A stretch of 64,000 nt of DNA. It comes from Haemophilus parainfluenzae. Lineage in GTDB: Bacteria > Pseudomonadota > Gammaproteobacteria > Enterobacterales > Pasteurellaceae. The position numbers were made by a program, and so were the translations under genes. Positions within the stretch are counted from its first letter, which is position 1, and every line of letters begins with the position of its first letter. The notes beneath the pieces were generated by a model. It had not been told where the DNA came from, ran no database searches, and was given only the letters and a program-made list of their open reading frames with translations. The stretch spans positions 868,001 through 932,000 of the forward strand of contig NZ_LR134481.1 of NCBI RefSeq assembly GCF_900638025.1, read 5' to 3'. This document shows, in pieces, positions 34,528 through 44,325 of this stretch.

Positions 34528-35298
34528 ATGGGTTGCGAGAAACAATATAATTACATTATTAGTTTAATCAAAGAAACTAAACGTCGCAAACATATTGAAC
34601 AAGAATTTGGTCAGCAAAAAATCCCTTTTTCATTTTTTGATGCGGTCACACCAGATCGTATTGAGGATGTTGCAAAGAAATTTAATATTACTTTAGATCG
34701 GTCACCAAACGCCAAATTATCGGATGGTGAAATTGGTTGTGCATTAAGTCATATTGCGTTATGGGATCTGGCAGTAGAAAATAATTTAGACTATATCAAT
34801 ATTTTTGAAGATGATATTCACTTAGGTGAGAATGCGAAGACGTTATTAGAGGTTGATTATTTGTCTGATGATGTTGATGTGCTAAAGCTTGAGGCTAATG
34901 GAAAAATGGTATTTCGTAAGCCTAAAGTAGTAAAGTGTAATAGAAAGATTTACCCTATCACATTTAAGCAGTCAGGAACTGCAGGTTATACAGTAACGGC
35001 AAAAGGTGCGAAATACCTTCTCAAACAGATAAAAAATAAACCGCTTGAAATTGCAATTGATTCTCTTATCTTTGAGGATTTTTTAAATTTAAAGGATTAC
35101 AACGTGGTACAGCTTTCACCAGGTATTTGTGTACAAGATTTTGTTGTGAATCCAGATAAACCTTTTGAAAGTAGCTTGCAAAAAGGGAGAGATTTAGTTC
35201 ATGAAAATCAGACAAAATTTTCAGTGGTTGAAAGAATAAGAAAAGAAATTATTAGATTAAAGCGTAAATTATTTATGAAACACGTGTCTTTTAAATAA
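34528..35298 (+). CDS. Glycosyltransferase family 25 (LOS-type galactosyl/glucosyltransferase)
   Basis: ATG 34528 gives 256 residues. GT25 signatures: [19 protein letters not shown] at the front, [16 protein letters not shown] (about 68-83), and the metal-binding [10 protein letters not shown] (about 95-104); [17 protein letters not shown] (about 153-169) fits too. Family members such as LgtB, LgtE and Lex2B add sugars to lipooligosaccharide in the cytoplasm. The gene stands alone between menB and menC, has low GC, and is flanked on both sides by uptake-signal dyads, hinting at gain by transformation. Donor and acceptor sugars unknown. Confidence 0.88.
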   Translation: MGCEKQYNYIISLIKETKRRKHIEQEFGQQKIPFSFFDAVTPDRIEDVAKKFNITLDRSPNAKLSDGEIGCALSHIALWDLAVENNLDYINIFEDDIHLGENAKTLLEVDYLSDDVDVLKLEANGKMVFRKPKVVKCNRKIYPITFKQSGTAGYTVTAKGAKYLLKQIKNKPLEIAIDSLIFEDFLNLKDYNVVQLSPGICVQDFVVNPDKPFESSLQKGRDLVHENQTKFSVVERIRKEIIRLKRKLFMKHVSFK

Positions 35299-35301
35299 GG
35301 G

Positions 35302-35336
35302 AAGTGCGGTTAAAAAATTATTTTTTAACCGCACTT
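35302..35336. terminator. Uptake-signal inverted pair (terminator) after GT25 gene
   Basis: AAGTGCGGTTAAAAAA (35302-35317) and TTTTTTAACCGCACTT (35321-35336), a 16-base stem with a 3-base loop. Confidence 0.85.
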
Positions 35337-35357
35337 TTGTCCTTCAAGGAGAACAAA

Positions 35358-36347
35358 ATGAGAATTAAATCATTTAATCTTTATCGTTATTCTATTCCAG
35401 TAGACAGTCAATTGATTCTACGTGAACGTTTTTTAAAACATCGTGAGGGACTCATCGTTCGAGTCTCTTGTAGCCGTGAAGGGTGGGGGGAAATATCTCC
35501 TTTACCAGGATTTAGCGAAGAAACTCTTGAACAAGCGCAAGAGCAAGCCATTGAATGGTTGACGAACTGGTATCATGCAAGCTGCGAAGCGCCAAGAGTT
35601 CCACTTGACGGTTGTTATCCTTCTGTTGCCTTCGGTATTAGCACGGCGATGGATGAGATGAAACGTTATTTAAATGAGGAAGGTAACTATCATACCGCGC
35701 CTTTGTGCTATGGTGATCCTGATGAGTTATATGCAGAACTTAATCAAATGTCAGGTGACAAAGTGGCTAAAATCAAAGTAGGCATGTATGAAGCGAATCG
35801 TGATGGTTTGATTACGGATATGTTTCTTGAAGCGATTCCTGATTTGCAATTACGTCTAGATGCGAATCGTCAATGGACATTAGAAAAAGCCTTAAAATTT
35901 GCTGAAAAAGTAAAACCACAACATCGTTCACGGATTCAATTTTTGGAAGAACCTTGTAAAACCCGTGAAGAAAGCCGTCAGTTTGCAGCTCAAGCAGGCA
36001 TTAATATTGCTTGGGATGAAAGTGTGCGTGAGCCAGATTTTCTTTTAGAAAAAGAACCGCACTTAAGTGCCATTGTGATTAAACCAACACTGATTGGTTC
36101 TCTACAAGATTGTCAAAAGCTGATTGCGCAAGCACATAGTTTAGGCATAAAAGCAGTGATTAGCTCGAGCATTGAAAGTAGTCTTGGATTAACGCAACTC
36201 GCTCGTATCGCAGCACAATATACACCCAATGTGACGCCAGGATTAGATACGTTAAATTTGATGCAACATCAAGTATTACGTGCGTGGCCAGGCTCAGATT
36301 TACCGATAATTGATTTAAATTCAGAATTTATTACCAAAATTGTCTAG
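35358..36347 (+). CDS. menC: o-succinylbenzoate synthase
   Basis: ATG 35358 ([18 protein letters not shown]) has AAGGAG; 329 residues. Enolase-superfamily enzyme that dehydrates SHCHC to OSB in menaquinone synthesis. Catalytic Lys in VAKIKVGMY (about 136), metal ligands in LDANRQW, LEEPCK and WDESVRE, second Lys in [11 protein letters not shown] (about 240). Normal length. Confidence 0.95.
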   Translation: MRIKSFNLYRYSIPVDSQLILRERFLKHREGLIVRVSCSREGWGEISPLPGFSEETLEQAQEQAIEWLTNWYHASCEAPRVPLDGCYPSVAFGISTAMDEMKRYLNEEGNYHTAPLCYGDPDELYAELNQMSGDKVAKIKVGMYEANRDGLITDMFLEAIPDLQLRLDANRQWTLEKALKFAEKVKPQHRSRIQFLEEPCKTREESRQFAAQAGINIAWDESVREPDFLLEKEPHLSAIVIKPTLIGSLQDCQKLIAQAHSLGIKAVISSSIESSLGLTQLARIAAQYTPNVTPGLDTLNLMQHQVLRAWPGSDLPIIDLNSEFITKIV

Positions 36348-36407
36348 AGATACGACCACCATTACACAAAAAATCGCTATAATTCGCACAAGTTAAAGGA
36401 TGTGAAA

Positions 36408-36860
36408 ATGTCAAAAAAATTCAATATTTTGCTGTTAAATGGCCCGAACTTAAATATGTTGGGCGCAAGAGAGCCGAAACATTATGGTTCGCTTTCGTTA
36501 TCTACCATTGAAGAAAATGTGGCAAAACTTGCGGTGCAGCATGATGTGAATTTGGCGTGCTTTCAAGCAAATAGCGAAGAAAAGTTAATCGATAAGATTC
36601 ATCAAAGTTTTCAGAAAGTGGATTTTATTTTAATTAACCCAGCAGCTTATACGCATACTAGTGTTGCATTGCGTGATGCGTTGCTTGCTGTGTCAATTCC
36701 TTTTGTTGAAATCCATTTATCTAATGTACATAAGCGCGAGCCATTCCGTCACCATTCTTACTTTAGTGATGTGGCTGAAGGGGTGATTTGTGGGTTAGGT
36801 GCGAAAGGCTATGAGTTTGCTCTCCAATTCGCGTTAGATTTTTTAAATAAAAAAGCATGA
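36408..36860 (+). CDS. aroQ: 3-dehydroquinate dehydratase, type II
   Basis: ATG 36408 ([19 protein letters not shown]) after AAAGGA; 150 residues. Third step of the shikimate pathway. Motifs: [19 protein letters not shown] with catalytic Arg and Tyr, [17 protein letters not shown] (about 75-91), [20 protein letters not shown] (about 100-119) with catalytic His. In H. influenzae it also sits between menC and accB. Confidence 0.96.
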   Translation: MSKKFNILLLNGPNLNMLGAREPKHYGSLSLSTIEENVAKLAVQHDVNLACFQANSEEKLIDKIHQSFQKVDFILINPAAYTHTSVALRDALLAVSIPFVEIHLSNVHKREPFRHHSYFSDVAEGVICGLGAKGYEFALQFALDFLNKKA

Positions 36861-37019
36861 TTTTTTCACAAAATTTGCGTATTTTCGCAGAAATTTATCG
36901 CAAAGTGTGTAATTTTGCGGTAATCTTTGTCGCACAAAAATATTCATCAAAATGGCTGCACTTTGGCGTAAATTCTGAAAGCGTGGTTAAAAATTTATTA
37001 TTATTCTTAGGAAGAACGT

Positions 37020-37475
37020 ATGGACATTCGTAAAATCAAAAAACTGATTGAATTAGTAGAAGAGTCAGGTATCACTGAATTAGAAGTGCAAGAAGAAGAG
37101 GGTACAGTACGTATTAGTCGAGCAGCTCCAGCCGTTGCACAAGGTGCAATTCAATATGCTGCTGCACCGGTAGTACCTGTTGCAGCTGCTGCCACACCAG
37201 TATCGGTGGCGCCAGCTGAAGTGGCGGTGGTAGAGGTATCTGGTCACCAAGTGCGTTCACCAATGGTAGGGACATTCTACCGTAGCCCAAGCCCAGAAGC
37301 GAAAGCTTTCGTAGAAGTGGGACAAACAGTCAAAGTTGGCGATGCACTTTGTATCGTTGAAGCGATGAAAATGATGAACCGTATTGAAGCAGATAAAGCT
37401 GGTGTGGTGAAAGCAATCTTGGTGAGCGATGGCGAAGCGGTTGAATTTGATCAACCATTGATCGTTATTGAATAA
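37020..37475 (+). CDS. accB: Biotin carboxyl carrier protein of acetyl-CoA carboxylase
   Basis: A 151-residue BCCP. N-terminal [18 protein letters not shown], an Ala/Pro/Val-rich linker (about 35-72), then the biotinyl domain with Lys117 in VEAMKMMN as the biotin site and the thumb [13 protein letters not shown]. It carries carboxyl groups from AccC to AccA/D in fatty-acid synthesis. A hairpin lies between accB and accC. Confidence 0.97.
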   Translation: MDIRKIKKLIELVEESGITELEVQEEEGTVRISRAAPAVAQGAIQYAAAPVVPVAAAATPVSVAPAEVAVVEVSGHQVRSPMVGTFYRSPSPEAKAFVEVGQTVKVGDALCIVEAMKMMNRIEADKAGVVKAILVSDGEAVEFDQPLIVIE

Positions 37476-37490
37476 TCCCTATTAATCTGA

Positions 37491-37512
37491 AATGGCGAGA
37501 GTTCTCGCCATT
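37491..37512 (+). terminator. Hairpin between accB and accC
   Basis: AATGGCGAG-AGTT-CTCGCCATT then TTTC. Likely an attenuator that lowers accC relative to accB. Confidence 0.65.
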
Positions 37513-37534
37513 TTTCACACAAGTAGAAATTGTT

Positions 37535-38881
37535 ATGTTAGAAAAAGTTGTGATAGCTAACCGTGGTGAAATTGCACTACGTATTTTGCGTGCCTGTAAA
37601 GAATTAGGCATTAAAACCGTGGCGGTTCACTCTACCGCTGATCGTGATTTGAAACATGTATTACTGGCAGATGAAACAGTCTGTATTGGACCTGCGCCAT
37701 CTGTAAAAAGTTATTTGAATATTCCAGCCATTATTGCAGCCGCAGAAGTAACGGGTGCAGATGCTATTCACCCTGGTTATGGTTTCCTTTCTGAAAATGC
37801 AGATTTTGCAGAGCAAGTTGAGCGTTCTGGTTTTATTTTTATTGGTCCAACAGCAGACGTCATTCGTTTGATGGGGGATAAAGTTTCTGCGATTAAAGCA
37901 ATGAAAAAAGCGGGCGTGCCTTGTGTACCGGGTTCAGATGGTCCAGTAGGTAGCGATATCGCAAAAAATAAAGAGATTGCAAAACGTATTGGTTATCCAA
38001 TTATTATCAAAGCATCTGGCGGCGGCGGCGGTCGTGGTATGCGCGTGGTACGTAATGAAGATGCACTTGAAGAATCTATTGCGATGACCAAAGCTGAAGC
38101 AAAAGCAGCGTTTAACAATGATATGGTTTACATGGAAAAATATTTAGAAAATCCACGCCATATTGAGATTCAAGTTTTAGCGGATACACACGGTAATGCA
38201 ATCTATCTTGCTGAACGTGATTGTTCTATGCAGCGCCGTCACCAAAAAGTTGTGGAAGAAGCACCCGCACCAGGTATTACCGAAGAAGTTCGTCGTGATA
38301 TTGGTTCTCGCTGTGCGAAGGCTTGTGTTGAAATTGGCTATCGCGGTGCAGGTACATTTGAATTTTTATATGAAAATGGTGAGTTCTATTTCATCGAAAT
38401 GAATACTCGTATTCAAGTAGAACACCCAGTAACAGAAATGATCACCGGTGTAGATTTAGTGAAAGAACAATTGCGTATTGCGGCTGGCTTACCACTTTCT
38501 TACAAACAAGAAGATATTAAAGTGAAAGGTCATGCGATTGAATGTCGTATCAATGCAGAAGATCCAAAAACATTCTTACCATCTCCAGGTAAAGTGGCAC
38601 ACTTACACTCACCAGGTGGTTTAGGCGTTCGTTGGGATTCTCATGTGTATGGTGGTTATACTGTTCCTCCGCATTATGATTCTATGATCGCAAAATTAAT
38701 CACATACGGTGATACTCGTGATGTTGCAATCCGTCGTATGCAAAATGCATTATCAGAGACGATCATTGACGGTATCAAAACAAATATCCCACTTCATGAA
38801 CTCATTCTTGAAGATGAAAACTTCCAAAAAGGTGGTGCAAATATCCACTATTTAGAGAAGAAATTAGGGATGCATGATTAA
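37535..38881 (+). CDS. accC: Biotin carboxylase subunit of acetyl-CoA carboxylase
   Basis: A 448-residue ATP-grasp enzyme that carboxylates BCCP biotin. [20 protein letters not shown] at the front; Gly-rich ATP loop [15 protein letters not shown] near residues 159-173; [24 protein letters not shown] near 286-309 with the metal and biotin-site residues. Length equals the E. coli enzyme (449). Confidence 0.98.
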   Translation: MLEKVVIANRGEIALRILRACKELGIKTVAVHSTADRDLKHVLLADETVCIGPAPSVKSYLNIPAIIAAAEVTGADAIHPGYGFLSENADFAEQVERSGFIFIGPTADVIRLMGDKVSAIKAMKKAGVPCVPGSDGPVGSDIAKNKEIAKRIGYPIIIKASGGGGGRGMRVVRNEDALEESIAMTKAEAKAAFNNDMVYMEKYLENPRHIEIQVLADTHGNAIYLAERDCSMQRRHQKVVEEAPAPGITEEVRRDIGSRCAKACVEIGYRGAGTFEFLYENGEFYFIEMNTRIQVEHPVTEMITGVDLVKEQLRIAAGLPLSYKQEDIKVKGHAIECRINAEDPKTFLPSPGKVAHLHSPGGLGVRWDSHVYGGYTVPPHYDSMIAKLITYGDTRDVAIRRMQNALSETIIDGIKTNIPLHELILEDENFQKGGANIHYLEKKLGMHD

Positions 38882-38889
38882 AATGAAAC

Positions 38890-38907
38890 GGCTAACGTAA
38901 GTTAGCC
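38890..38907 (+). terminator. Terminator of accC
   Basis: GGCTAAC-GTAA-GTTAGCC followed by ATTTTTAT. Confidence 0.75.
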
Positions 38908-38942
38908 ATTTTTATATCTTTTTGATCATTAATATATTTTCT

Positions 38943-38972
38943 TTGAAAAGATATCTTAAGTCTCTTTATAAT
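38943..38972 (+). promoter_or_regulatory. Promoter of surface lipoprotein-Slam locus
   Basis: TTGAAA (38943-38948), 18-base spacer, TATAAT (38967-38972); start about 30 bases before the ATG. No clear Fur box seen. Confidence 0.6.
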
Positions 38973-39005
38973 ATGCACCTATTTATTTTTACCTAAGGAA
39001 AAACA

Positions 39006-40217
39006 ATGAAATTTAATCTCTCTAAATTAAGTTTAACCATTCTTGCAACTGTAACGTTAGCCGCCTGTGGAAGTAGCGGTGATAGCAATACTCAACCAGC
39101 TGAGCCAGTAAAACCAACTGAGCCAGTAAAACCAGCTGAGCCAGTAAAACCAGCTGAGCCAGTAAAACCAGCTGAGCCAGTAAAACCAGCTGAGCCAGTA
39201 AAACCAGCTGAGCCAGTAAAACCAGCTGAGCCAGTAAAACCAGCTGAGACAGTGAAACCAGCTGAGACAGTGAAACCAGCTGAGACAGTAAAACCAGCTG
39301 AGACAGTGAAACCAGCTGAGACAGTGAAACCAGCTGAGACAGTGAAACCAGCTGAGACAGTAAAACCAACTGAGTCACTAAAACCCACTGAACAAGTAAA
39401 ACCCACTGAACAAGTAAAACCAGCTGATCCAGTGAAGCCAACTGAGACAGTGAAACCAGCTGAGCAAGTAAAACCAGCTGAGCAAGTAAAACCAGCTGAA
39501 CAACCAAAATCTGAAGAGCAAATTATGTTTAGCCGAGTAGGATTTGAAGTTAACAAAGAGAATAGCGTAGTTACCACAATTGAAAGACAAATACATGATG
39601 ATAATAACGTGAATCTTGTTAATGTTGAAGGTCAAGCAATTGAAATTATTCCATCAGGGTATTACGAACGTCCCGGATTCATTGGAATTAATGCAAAAGA
39701 ACTGCTAGAGGAGTTTTCTCCTAAATCGCAACGTAGTGTTAGCGGTAAAAACTATAAGAACATTCGTTGGGGAACGTTTACAGATCCTTCGCTGAACTCT
39801 TATTATCATGTTGCATTCGGTGTAAATCCAACAATAGAAATGCCTCAATCAGGTATAGTCAATTATACCGGATATGGTAGTCATTTAGAGGCAGCTAAAA
39901 AAGAGGGATATTTCTTATCATCAGCCAGACTTACTGCAAATTTTGCAGATAAAACACTAAATGGAACAATTTCTTTAGCGAAAACAGGTTTTAATGATGT
40001 CCTCGTATCAAATGATATTGCTGGGGGGGCTCTTTCTCCTGAGATACATTTCGATGATGTTTCCTTATTTGCCAAAATTCAAGGTAATAAATTTAGAGGA
40101 ATAAGCGATAAAGGTGTTCATACCGAAGGTGGGTTCTATGGAAAAGATGCTGAAGAGGTCGCAGGAACTTACAAAGGAAAAGATGTTATGGGTGTCTTTG
40201 GTGCTAGAAAAAATTAG
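39006..40217 (+). CDS. Slam-dependent surface lipoprotein with hexapeptide-repeat stalk
   Basis: A 403-residue lipoprotein: signal with lipobox LAAC (Cys at residue 21), then about 23 tandem hexapeptides of E-P/T-V-K-P-A type (about residues 33-170), then a 230-residue C-terminal domain. That domain ends in GGFYGKDAEEVAGTYKGKDVMGVFG, the signature of the TbpB-type beta-barrel used by Slam substrates such as TbpB, HpuA and fHbp. The next gene encodes a Slam. So the protein is probably displayed on the cell surface on a long Pro-rich stalk and binds a host ligand, perhaps a haem or iron carrier; ligand unknown. Confidence 0.85.
   Translation: MKFNLSKLSLTILATVTLAACGSSGDSNTQPAEPVKPTEPVKPAEPVKPAEPVKPAEPVKPAEPVKPAEPVKPAEPVKPAETVKPAETVKPAETVKPAETVKPAETVKPAETVKPAETVKPTESLKPTEQVKPTEQVKPADPVKPTETVKPAEQVKPAEQVKPAEQPKSEEQIMFSRVGFEVNKENSVVTTIERQIHDDNNVNLVNVEGQAIEIIPSGYYERPGFIGINAKELLEEFSPKSQRSVSGKNYKNIRWGTFTDPSLNSYYHVAFGVNPTIEMPQSGIVNYTGYGSHLEAAKKEGYFLSSARLTANFADKTLNGTISLAKTGFNDVLVSNDIAGGALSPEIHFDDVSLFAKIQGNKFRGISDKGVHTEGGFYGKDAEEVAGTYKGKDVMGVFGARKN
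39102..39515 (+). repeat. 18-base coding tandem repeat (about 23 units)
   Basis: Two main unit types follow each other: GAGCCAGTAAAACCAGCT and GAGACAGTGAAACCAGCT, with diverged units at the 3' end. Units keep the frame, so copy-number change would alter stalk length, not switch the gene off. Confidence 0.9.
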
Positions 40218-40235
40218 AAAATTTTTGTAAATTGT

Positions 40236-40258
40236 AAAGCAAGCCTTTGGCTTGCTTT
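40236..40258 (+). terminator. Hairpin between lipoprotein and Slam genes
   Basis: AAAGCAAGCC-TTT-GGCTTGCTTT followed by ATTTTTC. Slam expression probably depends on read-through, keeping translocator below substrate. Confidence 0.7.
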
Positions 40259-40281
40259 ATTTTTCTTTATAGGAATAAAAA

Positions 40282-41730
40282 ATGACTTCACAATCTAAAC
40301 TTGTTTTATTTTTAAGCTCCTCATTATTGCTTAGTTCATTCTCTTTTGCAGTAGAGAAGTCTCCTCAACCTCGGGATGAGCGGTTTGATGATCAGCTTCA
40401 GCTTGCGAAACCTGACTTATCCAGTCAAAAGCCACAAATTTCAGAGAAACGCGATGATAAACATACACTTTCTATGACGAAAGAAGAATTGGCAAAACAT
40501 CCTGATTTAATCGTACGAGGATTGATTCCTGCAGTGTTGCAAAATAACGGTGAAGCCGTTCAACTATTATTACCGTTATATCAAGATTTGCCTAAACAAG
40601 ATTCATTTTTACTTGAGTGGGCGAATGCGATTAATGCTCGCGAAGAGGGGCGCTTTTCAGAAGCGGTAACTCGTTATCGTACGCTATTTTCTCAAGATTC
40701 AACCATTCTTCCGTTACGTTATCAGTTAGCACAGGCACTCTTTTTTAACAATGATAATGAGGCGGCCAAAGACCAATTCCAAAAACTGAGAGCTGAACAA
40801 TTTTCACCTGAGTCTATCGTCATGATCGACCAATATCTTTCGGCGCTTAATCGCCGAGATCAGTGGAAGTTTCAGGGTGGTCTGAGTTTCTTAAACGAAA
40901 GTAATATTAACAATGCACCAAAAGCAGGCACTCGCATTGGAAATTGGAATGCCTGGGCGCGCGAAAGTGCCACAGGTTTTTCTTATTTTGCGGATGCAGA
41001 GAAAAAATGGTCATTACCCCATAATTATTTCACTAAATTTTCTATTGAGGGGAGTGGGAAATATTACTGGGATAATAAAAAATATAATGAATTTAATGGT
41101 AGAGTTGGCGCTGGATTAGGTTATCAAACAGCACGTTTTGAGATGTCATTAATGCCATTTACAGAAAGACGATGGTATGCAGGAGGCTCATCAGGGAGTG
41201 AGTCAATGAAGCAGTATTCGAAAAATTCAGGTGCTCGTTTAGATTTAATCTATTGGCTGAATGAAAAGTGGCAAATGTCAACCGCACTTGAATATGGTGA
41301 ACAGCGTTATAACACGCGTAAACATTTGAATGGCAATAACTATCTTTGGTCGAATACGTTATCTTATTTTCCTAAGAGTGGTCAATTTTGGTTCGTAGGC
41401 GCTGATTATAATCGTGAAAATACACGAGATGAAGACAATGCTTATCAACGTAAAAACCTCCGTTTAGGTTGGGGGCAAGAGTGGGGATGGGGGATTTCAA
41501 CCCGAGTTTCCCTTGCGTATGCACGTAGAATTTATAAAGGTGCTGATTTATTTAATATTCGTCAGAAAAATAATGAATATCAATCAGCAGTAACATTATG
41601 GCATCGTGATCTTTACTTTTTAGGAATCACGCCTAAAATTACATGGTCTTATCAAAAAGTGTCAAGTAATCACCCATTTTATCGCTATGATAAAAATCGT
41701 ATTTTCTTAGAAATGGGTAAGACTTTCTAA
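40282..41730 (+). CDS. Surface lipoprotein assembly modulator (Slam, DUF560)
   Basis: A 482-residue outer-membrane protein. Signal peptide about 1-23, periplasmic TPR-type helical domain about 55-190 (LIPAVLQNNGEAVQLLLPLY; WANAINAREEGRFSEAVTRYR; LPLRYQLAQALFFNNDNEAAK), then a C-terminal beta-barrel of about 285 residues ending in Phe (IFLEMGKTF). This is the Slam layout: it moves particular lipoproteins, or secreted hemophilin-like proteins, across the outer membrane. Genetic pairing with the preceding lipoprotein identifies its likely substrate. Confidence 0.9.
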   Translation: MTSQSKLVLFLSSSLLLSSFSFAVEKSPQPRDERFDDQLQLAKPDLSSQKPQISEKRDDKHTLSMTKEELAKHPDLIVRGLIPAVLQNNGEAVQLLLPLYQDLPKQDSFLLEWANAINAREEGRFSEAVTRYRTLFSQDSTILPLRYQLAQALFFNNDNEAAKDQFQKLRAEQFSPESIVMIDQYLSALNRRDQWKFQGGLSFLNESNINNAPKAGTRIGNWNAWARESATGFSYFADAEKKWSLPHNYFTKFSIEGSGKYYWDNKKYNEFNGRVGAGLGYQTARFEMSLMPFTERRWYAGGSSGSESMKQYSKNSGARLDLIYWLNEKWQMSTALEYGEQRYNTRKHLNGNNYLWSNTLSYFPKSGQFWFVGADYNRENTRDEDNAYQRKNLRLGWGQEWGWGISTRVSLAYARRIYKGADLFNIRQKNNEYQSAVTLWHRDLYFLGITPKITWSYQKVSSNHPFYRYDKNRIFLEMGKTF

Positions 41731-41742
41731 CTGGAGGTAATT

Positions 41743-41997
41743 ATGGATTTATCACAACGTTATAAACAAGCCGCTAAGGAGGCGCGTTGGGCATTAGGTT
41801 TAGCTATTCTTTATGTCATAGGATGGTGTGTTTGTGCTTATTTACCTAAGGACTCGCCTGGGCCAATAGGTTTTCCGTTGTGGTTTGAATTATCCTGCAT
41901 TTATTTACCTATTTTGTTTGTCGTCATTGGGTATTGGATTGTCAAAATTGTCTTTTTAGATATTCCACTAGATGTTGAGCCAAAGGAGAATAAATAA
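41743..41997 (+). CDS. yhdT: YhdT family membrane protein (DUF997)
   Basis: An 84-residue protein with two membrane segments (about 14-34 and 47-69) and PKDSPGPIGFPLWFELSCIYLPI between them, the DUF997 hallmark. Its stop overlaps the panF start (TAATGA), as in E. coli and H. influenzae, so it may be a small partner of the PanF symporter. Confidence 0.9.
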   Translation: MDLSQRYKQAAKEARWALGLAILYVIGWCVCAYLPKDSPGPIGFPLWFELSCIYLPILFVVIGYWIVKIVFLDIPLDVEPKENK

Positions 41998-43421
41998 TGA
42001 ATTTAGGTATTATTCTTCCATTAATTATCTATTTAGCTTTTATTTTCGGCGCCGCATTATTTGCTTATACCAAACGCGTAAAAGGTGATTTTTTGACTGA
42101 ATATTATGTGGGAAATCGCTCAATGACGGGCTTTATACTCGCTATGACAACCGCTTCTACTTATGCGAGTGCTAGTTCCTTTGTCGGGGGGCCAGGGGCT
42201 GCTTATAAGTATGGGCTAGGTTGGGTGTTACTCGCCATGATCCAAGTGCCGGCTGTTTGGTTAGCCTTAGGCGCATTGGGTAAAAAGTTTGCATTACTTT
42301 CTCGTGAAACCAATGCGCTTACTATCAATGATTTATTTCTCTATCGTTATAAAAATAAATATCTCGTTTGGATTTCCAGTCTAGCATTGTTGCTTGCTTT
42401 CTTTGCTGCTATGGTTGTGCAATTTATTGGTGGAGCAAGATTGCTCGAAACCACGATAGGGATTCCTTATACTCACGCCTTACTTATTTTTGCCTTAACG
42501 GTTGGCATTTATACGTTTATTGGTGGTTTCCGAGCCGTCGTATTAACTGATACGATTCAAGGTACGGTAATGATTTTTGGCACAATTGTGCTATTAGTGG
42601 GCGTTATTTACCATCTCGGTGGCGTAGAAAGTGCGGTCAATAAATTAACTGAAATTGATCCGAGTTTAGTGAGTCCTTACGGCCCGAATGAGATGCTCGA
42701 TTTTCAATTTATGGCATCGTTTTGGATCCTAGTCTGTTTCGGTGTGGTTGGTTTACCACATACAGCCGTGCGTTGTATGGCTTTCAAAGATAGTAAAGCC
42801 TTACATCGAGGCATGCTCATTGGTACGATTGTCCTTTCAGTCATTATGTTAGGGATGCATTTGGCGGGCGCTTTAGGGCGTGCCGTTGTGCCAGATTTAA
42901 CGGTGTCAGATAAAGTCATTCCAACCTTAATGTTGGAAGTGCTCCCACCTATTGTTGCAGGAATTTTCTTAGCCGCGCCGATGTCAGCGATTATGTCCAC
43001 AGTTGATGCGCAACTCATTCAATCCTCCTCAATTTTTGTGAAAGACTTATATCTTGCGAGCAAACCTGAAGCCGCGAAGAATGAAAAACGAATTAGCCGT
43101 ATTTCATCGGTCATTACACTGATTTTATCGGCGTTGTTAATTCTCGCTGCTCTCAATCCACCTGATATGATTATTTGGTTGAATTTATTTGCTTTCGGGG
43201 GATTAGAAGCGGCATTCCTTTGGGTGATTGTATTAGGCATTTATTGGGATAAAGCAAATGCAGCAGGGGCAATAAGTTCAATGGTGGTGGGATTAAGCAG
43301 TTATGTGCTGCTGACTCAATTTGGTATCAAACTATTTGGTTTTAATGCGATTGTGCCTGCACTTGTATTTGGTTTGATTGCTTTCATCTTGGGTAACCAA
43401 TTCGGCGCAAAAAAACAGTAA
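41997..43421 (+). CDS. panF: Sodium/pantothenate symporter
   Basis: A 474-residue SSS-family transporter with about 13 membrane segments; TTASTYASASSFVGGPGAAYKYGLGWVLL (about 51-79) holds the sodium-site residues and GGFRAVVLTDTIQG (about 176-189) is a family hallmark. Imports pantothenate for CoA. H. influenzae has the same panF-transporter-prmA order. Confidence 0.94.
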   Translation: MNLGIILPLIIYLAFIFGAALFAYTKRVKGDFLTEYYVGNRSMTGFILAMTTASTYASASSFVGGPGAAYKYGLGWVLLAMIQVPAVWLALGALGKKFALLSRETNALTINDLFLYRYKNKYLVWISSLALLLAFFAAMVVQFIGGARLLETTIGIPYTHALLIFALTVGIYTFIGGFRAVVLTDTIQGTVMIFGTIVLLVGVIYHLGGVESAVNKLTEIDPSLVSPYGPNEMLDFQFMASFWILVCFGVVGLPHTAVRCMAFKDSKALHRGMLIGTIVLSVIMLGMHLAGALGRAVVPDLTVSDKVIPTLMLEVLPPIVAGIFLAAPMSAIMSTVDAQLIQSSSIFVKDLYLASKPEAAKNEKRISRISSVITLILSALLILAALNPPDMIIWLNLFAFGGLEAAFLWVIVLGIYWDKANAAGAISSMVVGLSSYVLLTQFGIKLFGFNAIVPALVFGLIAFILGNQFGAKKQ

Positions 43422-43437
43422 AAATGGACCGCACTTT

Positions 43438-44313
43438 ATGGTTTATCAAATCCTAGCATTGTTTATTTGGAGTAGTGCCTTTGTTGCCGCTAAATACACC
43501 TTTACAATGATGGACACCATTTTGATGATCCAAGCTCGCTTATTAATGGCAGCGATTATTGTGATGCCACTCTTTTTTCGTCGTTGGAAAGGCGTGTCTA
43601 AACCGATGCGAAAACAGCTTTGGTGGCTAGGTTTTTTCAACTATACTGCGACCTTTTTGCTGCAATTTATTGGTCTAAAATATACGAGCGCGGCGAGCGC
43701 AACAACCATGATTGGATTAGAACCATTATGTGTGATTTTTGTAGGACATTTTTTCTTTCAAGATCGTGCGAAATGGTATCATTGGGTGTGTGGGGCTTTT
43801 GCCTTTTTAGGCGTGGCCATTTTAATTCTAGGCGGGCAGGGAAATGAAGGCGCAAGTGAAATTAGCTTATTGGGTTGCTCCTTAGTGGTGGCGGCAAGTA
43901 TTGTATTTGCTTGTTGCTTGCGTTGGACGAAAAAAGTGGTGGCAACGGTTTCAGCACAAGCCTATACATCCATTTCGATTGTGTTAGCAAGCATCACCAT
44001 GCTGCCATTTACTTTATTGCTGACGGAAAACTGGGATATCCATTTTAACTGGCTTGGTTTCTTCGGTTTGATTTATCTCGGCGTAGCATGCAGTTGGTTT
44101 GCTTTTTGGTTATGGAATAAAGGCTTAAATTCAGTGGATGCAAAAATCTCGGGAGTTTTGACCGCACTTGAGCCGATTTTTGGTGTCTTTTTGGCAGTAT
44201 TATTACTCAACGAAGAGGTTTCACTTGTTTCAGCGCTTGGGATTATCATTATTGTGGTTTCAGCCCTGGGCGTAAGTTTATTACCCAGATGGTTACACAA
44301 AGAAATTAATTAA
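43438..44313 (+). CDS. EamA/DMT-family transporter
   Basis: ATG 43438 (MVYQILALFIWSSAFVAAKY) is used; 292 residues, two EamA repeats and about 10 membrane segments. Substrate unknown; relatives export amino acids or metabolites. No good ribosome site; an uptake signal lies right before the start. The frame is open upstream into panF. Confidence 0.85.
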   Translation: MVYQILALFIWSSAFVAAKYTFTMMDTILMIQARLLMAAIIVMPLFFRRWKGVSKPMRKQLWWLGFFNYTATFLLQFIGLKYTSAASATTMIGLEPLCVIFVGHFFFQDRAKWYHWVCGAFAFLGVAILILGGQGNEGASEISLLGCSLVVAASIVFACCLRWTKKVVATVSAQAYTSISIVLASITMLPFTLLLTENWDIHFNWLGFFGLIYLGVACSWFAFWLWNKGLNSVDAKISGVLTALEPIFGVFLAVLLLNEEVSLVSALGIIIIVVSALGVSLLPRWLHKEIN

Positions 44314-44325
44314 AAGGAAAAGAAG

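Noticed and set aside
37491..37512. Hairpin in accBC as the end of the operon
   Set aside because: accC follows closely with no evident promoter of its own; the hairpin is better seen as leaky.
39102..39515. Repeat array as a CRISPR
   Set aside because: Units are contiguous with no spacers and are in frame within a lipoprotein gene.
39022..39577. Two long antisense open frames over the hexapeptide repeat
   Set aside because: They exist only because an 18-base repeat is open in several frames; products are monotonous Leu/Ser or Gly/Phe repeats without ribosome sites.
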